This document shows, piece by piece, positions 57,401 through 64,000 of a DNA stretch of 64,000 bases (the first letter of the stretch is position 1; each line of letters starts with the position of its first letter). A program made the translations under genes and the position numbers. The notes beneath the pieces are model-generated. The model worked only from the letters and a program-made list of their open reading frames with translations. It did no database searches and was not told the origin of the DNA. This DNA is from Aptenodytes patagonicus (lineage: Eukaryota > Chordata > Aves > Sphenisciformes > Spheniscidae), in assembly GCF_965638725.1 (NCBI RefSeq), contig NC_134970.1, positions 5,151,001 to 5,215,000 of the forward strand, written 5' to 3'.

Positions 57401-59111
57401 ATAATAAAATAAAAAAAAACACATGTGCGTTATTCGAAAACAGGATTTAAGAAGGAGGGAGAACTGAGGCGGCGGTTTTAAGCCGCAGACCACGCTCCGC
57501 TATGGTCAGAAAGGGGCGATGAGACCATGGACAAAACCTCCCGCGGCAGCTCCTCCGCTTCCCGCTGCCATGGGAAGATGCTTTGACTCACCGTTTCCAT
57601 AAAACAGCATTTAGCATCTTAACGTCAGCTTAAGACAAAAAAAAAAGGCAAACACCCCCCCCCACCCCACCCCCCGCTATATTCTGTCCAACTTTTTTAT
57701 TGACCGTTGCTGAAAGTCAGGACGAAAATTAACAGGATGGAAAAATAAGAGCGGAGCGCTCCGGGGTTTGTTTTTAAGACCCACTTAGCACAAAGCGCTT
57801 TCGCTTCCATGGCACCGCAACAGCCCTAAAAGCTTTGGATTGCAACACGGGAGGGAGTTTCTTTAAAATGCAAAGGTCAGGCTAAAAACCAGTGAATCGA
57901 AATGCACAGGGGGGAGACGCGGGGCCCTCAATCCCGGCCAGCGTCACCCCAAATCCCGGCCCCTCGAGCCGGGCAGCAGCACGGGGATGCACCTCCATCC
58001 CCAGCACACCCGCCGACAGGTAACGAAGAACGACCCAATTAGCGCAGCAGCTGGGCTCTCTCCACCGTCCCACCGTGGTTTCGCTTCTCCCTCGATGGAG
58101 AAAACTGTTTTTTCTAATAAAATACCTACTTACTGAGCAAACCGTCCCCGTGCCGCAGGAGAGGGGAAGACCGGAGCAGCGATTTTCCCCAGACGAGGGT
58201 GTTTTTAAGACGCCTGCAACGCCAGCCTGCGGAGCAGAGACGCAGGGAGACGGCGTTTGAGTCGGTAATAAATTAAAATTGGGATTTCTAAGAAAATATG
58301 ACCTGCTTAAGCCCGACAAGGCAGCTCCACGTAATCCTGACAGATAAGGATGCACCCAGACATCGAGTGCCATTGCTCACACTCATACATCACAGCTTGA
58401 ATTAAAAATTAACTTTTTTTAAATTTTTTTTTTTTTTAAATCCTGGCCACTTGACTTCCCCCCCCCCCCTTTAAAATAAACAGGGAAGCCATAAAATTTA
58501 AATTATCGCTAGCTGAATAAAACTCACATGGACTGATTTACTTCCTAGCGTGCACGTTGTGCAAGCAGCTAACATCCCGGCGGGCCAGTCATGGCAACTT
58601 TTATTCAAACAAAAAAACAAAACACAAACAGAGCTGCTTTAATTGCCCAGCACCCTGACGAACCTCCATCGCGCCCAGGGTCAACCGTGACTCACTGGGG
58701 GCTGAAGCGAACTCCCTGGTCTCCTTTATCCACGGCCGGTGGCTGCTCCCGGGTTAACTCCTTCTGCCCACAGACACCCCGGTACCCCCCCCCCTGCCCC
58801 CCCGAGCATCCCCCCGAGCATCCCGGTGCCACCCGCCCCGTGGGGACACCCTGGAGAGGGATGCCGTCGCCGATCACCTCCCGAGGACCAGAAGGTATCG
58901 GCGCTATTGAGAAGAGCGGCAGCAAGGGAAGGTTTTTAAGCAATTAAGAGAATAGCGAAGGGAGAAAAGGAAACTACCGCACGCGGCTAACTTAAATACA
59001 ACAGTACGCGTTCCCGTCACACTTGCTTAATCATTTTGCCCAGCTAATATTTTTAAGCTTCTGAAGTGGTTTCAGTTAAGATCCAAGTTATAACTCATCT
59101 TTTTCCCCTTT

Positions 59112-59142
<31 letters not shown>

Positions 59143-62100
59143 AATATGTTGAATAAGAGGCTGCCCTCAAGTTTTAGCTGCAGCGAGAGGAAAAACGAGC
59201 AGGACGGCTCGCTGCTCCCTGCCAGAATAAATATTTCAACAGAAAGCAAGATGGGTTCAGCCTGTCTGCATCCCCCAGGAGCGAGGCGAGCGCACCCACA
59301 CCAGCGACACGCAAAAGACTTTCAGAAAGGGTTTTTCCTCCCCCGTTTACAATATAAACCCATTAAAAATAACCTGGCTCTTTTGCTGGTTATCTAGCAA
59401 GGCACCAGCAAGCATATGCTTGCTCGGTGGCTTTTCCAGGTTGCTTCAAAATCAGAAATCGCAGGGATAAAGCTCTTTTGGACTTGACCCTCTTGTGAGC
59501 ACCCCATCAGCAGCCCGTGGCCCATCCCTTCCAGCGCGGGTACCCCGAGACACAACACCCTCCGCTTTAATGTGAAATGGAAGAAAAAAAAAAAAAGCAA
59601 TATATTTTTTTTCCCCTCCTTTATTCCAAAAGACAAACATACACTGGGGAAGGCAAAAGCCCATAAACATTTATGGGTTGTTGCTCTTCCAAGGGGAGAA
59701 GGTGCCAGGGATGGGATGCGGTCGAGGATTTTACACACCCATGCTCCGCGGCTCCTATCCCGCCTGCCCCCGAAGCCGGCCCCGGCCCCGGCGAGGCTTT
59801 CAGCTGCTCCCACTACAAAAATCACAACAAGCCTCTGCCACAAGCGGCGCATCCCGAAAATACTGGAAAAAACGGGAATGCTGGAGCCGGCAGCGAAGCC
59901 TCTGCTCTCCGTCGGCAGGGAGAGAGGCACCAGCCTGCACCCATCCCGCTCCTGGAGGGGCTGACGCAGCCTCGGAGGATGGCAAAAACAGAAGAAGAAG
60001 AAGAAAAAGAAGAAGAAGAAGTGTATAAATAGCTGTTCCACACCCGCCTGAGCTTCTCGGGAGACGGCTGCCAGAGGGACCGAGCGCAGCATCCTAACAA
60101 GCTCGGTGGCCATTATATACAGACACTCACGTAACAGCAGGGAACGCGATTTCCTAATGCTTTCATAAATCAGGATTATGTAACCGGAGGAAGAAAAAAA
60201 TACAGTAATAAAGCCAAGCAGGTTATATAAACCATCTTTAAAAAGTGAGAAAGTACTTGACATCCCACTACCCACTCCTTGGCACCCTCTAACTGGGTTT
60301 TTTGCCATCGAAAATGAGCAGGCTCCTTTCATCCTGTCTTCTCCCCTGGTCAAAACAACCAGGGAGAACAGACCCAGCCAGGCTTTTCGGGACACTGGAA
60401 AGAAATATTCCACCTCTGGCTATTAAATGTGAAGTTCCCCTCCCCGTACGGCACATCCCGGTAAAGCTCCATCCCTCCACGGACGGCTCGGAGCATCCTC
60501 CTGGCAGCAGCTACACCAACAGGGAGCAAATTCAATTTTAAGAGACAGCTTGGGGGAACTAAAATAAATACAAAATGGGAATAAACAAGAAACACCTTGT
60601 TTGCCAATTCTGCTCCAATTTAGCCTTTTCTCCAGAACAAATCCGACAATTAAACTTGATTTAATTTTTTTTTTTTTTTTTTAATTTCTAAAAGCATCTC
60701 ATTGCTTGCAACAGATTTAGGGGTTTCTCCAACAAACTTTCAGCCAGGTGACTCTAAACCACAGCAACCCCCCGGCAGTGGAAATGCCGTATTTAATCAC
60801 TTATTCCCCACGCACAAGGGCTCGTCAGCATCTCGAGAGCCCCGGTGCCAAATTCCAGGGGGGAACCCCAACTCATCATCCGGCATTGCCGCGCGCCCAG
60901 AAATAACCCGGCGCCCGAGACCTTTTTTGAAGCCACGTGTGCACCAAGGGTCTATAAATGCCAAATTATATCGGGCAAATGGCAGTTCCCGGCATGTTGT
61001 GAAACACCGGCCTGTTCCCGCACCGAATCGGGATTTCTTGGAGAGGACAAAGAAACGCCACGAGCGGCCAAACCGATGGAGGGGGAGCGGGACTGCCGCC
61101 GACATTGCGGGGGGATGCTGCGAGATGCAAGGGGCTCAGCCCCGGGGCAGCTGGGGGGGGTGACGGGAGGCTGCTGAGGATGCTGGCGGCTTTGGGGACG
61201 CCACTGCACGGCTGCCGGGTCACCCTCGTCCCCGCCAGCCCGGAGGAGCAGAAACACGCATGTACCAACTGTGCACACGCGTGTGCAGACACACACACGT
61301 GCGCATCGCTCGAGGACGGGGAGGGAGCCCGCAGCCCGCCAGGGCTCCTCGTCGGGACGGGGGTCACGTCCCCGAGATGATGCTACTTGCGAGGCGGTGC
61401 CTCCTAGGGCTCGTTTTATTGAATTAAGTGATTAAATTTAACATAAATCGAAAAGTACTTGAAATGGGAATACTTTTAATGAGGCTAATTTTCTAAGAGC
61501 CAATGCTACTATTTATGAAGACGGGACCTCACAGGCAGAAGACGATTTAATTGCAGTCCCTCATCATCCCACCTCTTCACTTCTGACAGTTACTTTACTA
61601 CTATTTTCCTAGTTTTCCAATACACCCGCAAAATCAGAAATCCGTATTTCAATCACAATTACTGATTACGGAAAAAGCTCGCCGGCTCCACGACAAACAA
61701 GTTACATGAACAACTCATACATGAGCAACATTAGAGCACTCGTGGCCATTTCTTTACGCCCACAAATATACAGCATTCAAATAAAAAAAAAAACCCTCGC
61801 TAAGTAATTTATTGTTTCCCTCCGATATGCATGAGATCGGTACGAGCTCCGCAGCTCCCTCAAGGGGCTGTAACAACTTTATATAAATATATATAACTGA
61901 GAGCAAATATAAAATAAAATATTAAATAGTATAAAAGTATAAATAACTGCGAACAAATTATTCTCCAAATACTTTACACAATATTTTTCCCCGAGACAGC
62001 CCGGGGGGCCGCAGCCGGACAGAGGGGGGTCTTGGTGCTGAGCATCTCGAGCCTTACAGCAAACTTTCTCCTTCTGCAAGCTGGTTATTGAAACACTCCT

Positions 62101-62754
62101 AATTACACAGCACTGATGTTCCTGAAGGATGCAGTTTGTTTTTTACTCGGGAACTGTCCTTATTTTCTGGCTTGTCCCAGCTGGGAGATGCTCTGACAGC
62201 TCTGGGAAAGGACCTCAACGTAATTCAACCATGTGCTGGGCAAATACACCCTTGGGAAGCTACGATCATTTGCTTTTATTTTTTTTTTAAAAGAAGAAAA
62301 AAATAATTGCACAAGCTGACACCTCCCGGCAGACACCTCTGCTCCGGGCAGGATGGGCATCGCGAGCAGCCCGCATCGTGCCAGCCATCCCCCACAAGCC
62401 CCCTCCAGCATCGGTGCCGCTCCATCTTCCAAGCCCAAAACCACAAGAGAGGCCACGTGCCGTCGTCCCTCCCAGCGAGTTTTGGCAGAAGTGAGAACTT
62501 CTGCATCAGCTCCCCAGAAATCTGCTTTTTTTCCTCACACCATCGTGTATCTTCTCCAGCACAAGCCCCGCCTGCTTCATCACCCCAAACCCCCCCAAGA
62601 CGTCCCCGGCCGCCCCTTCCTCTGCCACCAACCCCATCACCTCGGGCTCCCGTGAGCACCCAGCTCCACTGCACCCTCGCCTTCCTCCTCCTGCTTCGCG
62701 CAGGTTGCTGTTATCACCCATCACGCCATGGGCCCGAAGACCAGCATCTCACTG

Positions 62755-62858
62755 AGGACCCCAACATCCCACCAAGGGACCCCAGCATCCCCACCGAGGG
62801 ACCCCAACATCCCACCGAGGGACTCCAACATCCCCACCGAGGGACCCCAACATCCCAC
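62755..62858. repeat. About 24-bp tandem repeat, 5 units, in FKBP5 intron 1
   Basis: Units of the form CACCGAGGGACCCCAACATC. Confidence 0.9.
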
Positions 62859-64000
62859 CTTTGGGCTACAAAACTCTCAGCACCGCTGAAAAGTTATTCC
62901 CGCCCAGCCCTGTACTCCTGGTTAACCCCCTGCCAGCGGCGGCCGTCGTCCCCTCCGCTTCGGCGGCATTTCTGTCCCCGCCAGCGGTTTGTCCCATCTC
63001 CGGGGTACCAGGTTGGAAATAAAACCTGAGCATCTCCGAGTCGCAGCATCGCCGCCTGACCCAAACCCACCGCACCTCCGGGAAAACATCCCGTAAAAGC
63101 CAGATACAGGCTCTGTCGGACGGATTTAATGATTTTCTCCCCCCCCCAGCCCTTGGCGGGGCAGGGAAAGGGGCAGGAGGGACATGACTTCGCATGTTTT
63201 AAAGGAAGGAGCAATCTGTGCCTTCGATTCTTTTTTGTTTTAACTTGTTATCCCAGTTTCCAGGCTGGATTTGATGCCCCAGTGATGTCCCAAATCCGCC
63301 TCAACAGTTTAACAGCTCATTATTGAGAGACACCATTTAAACTCTACCTTTAAAACCCTAAAGTATCAGCTCCTGGCTTTTTTTTTTTTCCCCCCATTTT
63401 TCAAGGGTTTTTTCCACCGGCAGCGGCACGGGCCCCATTTGCTCAGCACGACGGCACAGCGAGGACAGAAACACGGCTGCAGCATCGGAGCCTCGGCTGG
63501 AAACCGCCGGCCAGGGACGCGCCGATGATGGACGTATTCCCCACGAGCTCTTACAGATCACGGCGTTAAACAACTCTTTCCTGATAAGAGCAAGCTCGTC
63601 CAAACGTGCATTTTAAAAACAGAAGCTTTGAAAGAGGTTTTGTGCCCAAAGAGGAGGGAAAAATAGCAGAAGCTTAAAAAAATATTCACATTTACCTTGT
63701 GCAATCACTTATACCTACTGCCAATGAAACCACGTATTTACGCGTACACCCTATAGGCTTTTTTTGGTAGGTGGCATTAGAGGAAACCTTTTAGCTGAGC
63801 ACAGGAGCCTCGTTTCCCGAGGGAAAGTGGGAAGAAGAAAAATCCCCTCCCTCGAGCACCGTCCCGCTGGCACAAACGGCGGGACACCGTCCCCCGCCCG
63901 CTGTCACCCCATCCCGCCGATGCCACCTCGTCCCCCGTCCCCATCCCAGCGCACCCCGGTGCCGCCAGCAACGCTCGGGCACCTCTGTGTTAACTCCCCC

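Larger units (their letters stand above)
52464..64000 (-). other. FKBP5 intron 1, part (11.5 kb, continuing past the window)
   Basis: Holds the CR1 fragment, the 24-bp tandem repeat and many A/T homopolymers. No coding exon was recognised. The non-coding exon 1 is either beyond 64000 or hidden. Weak glucocorticoid-element-like words at 61950-61964 and 60589-60603 lack key bases. Confidence 0.65.

Noticed and set aside
60589-60603. GRE-like GAAACA-CCT-TGTTTG in FKBP5 intron 1
   Set aside because: Both half-sites lose the key G/C contact bases; it is just an AAACA/TGTTT palindrome.
61950-61964. GRE-like CGAACA-AAT-TATTCT in FKBP5 intron 1
   Set aside because: The second half-site lacks the essential G, so receptor binding is doubtful.

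Overview
This is a vertebrate nuclear genome window, almost certainly avian. Three multi-exon genes lie head-to-tail on the minus strand. They have short GT-AG introns in very GC-rich DNA full of minisatellites and G/C runs, which is typical of a bird microchromosome, and one intron carries the 3' end of a CR1 LINE. In gene-sense order (high to low coordinates) the genes are FKBP5 (52463 to about 39300), TULP1 (37439-29982) and TEAD3 (about 24245 to beyond position 1). As I recall it, this is the gene order and orientation of human 6p21.31. The paralogous human 12p13 block carries TEAD4, TULP3 and FKBP4, so the trio looks like one arm of an ancient duplicated block.

I joined exons by hand from splice sites, reading-frame phase and recalled human orthologues. 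FKBP5: coding exons 2-11, 1374 nt including stop, 457 aa, the same length as the human protein. TULP1: 14 coding exons, 1644 nt, 547 aa (human 542). TEAD3: from its non-AUG start through about 412 residues; the last exon runs off the left edge. FKBP5's non-coding exon 1 lies beyond the right edge or was not recognised.

Layout: 1-11689 TEAD3 coding exons and introns; 11690-24244 TEAD3 intron 1; about 23640-24780 a CpG island with TEAD3's probable non-coding first exon; 24780-29981 intergenic DNA with a minisatellite; 29982-37439 TULP1; 37440-39300 intergenic DNA with the TULP1 promoter; 39300-52463 FKBP5 3' UTR and coding exons; 52464-64000 FKBP5 intron 1 with the CR1 copy.

The genes do not form a pathway. 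TEAD3 is the DNA-binding partner of YAP/TAZ. TULP1 is a phosphoinositide-binding photoreceptor trafficking protein. FKBP5 is an Hsp90 co-chaperone that restrains steroid receptors.

The most interesting points are: a TEAD3 AUA start in a strong Kozak context; two 63-nt mutually exclusive candidate exons that swap the end of the TEA DNA-recognition helix and remove a kinase-site serine; a 12-nt TEAD3 microexon; an apparent tandem exon duplication in the TULP1 linker; a perfect-consensus glucocorticoid response element in FKBP5 intron 5; a GC-AG intron and an overlapping uORF in FKBP5; and Ala at the FKBP51/FKBP52 discriminating residue 119. I saw no tRNA, rRNA or CRISPR.
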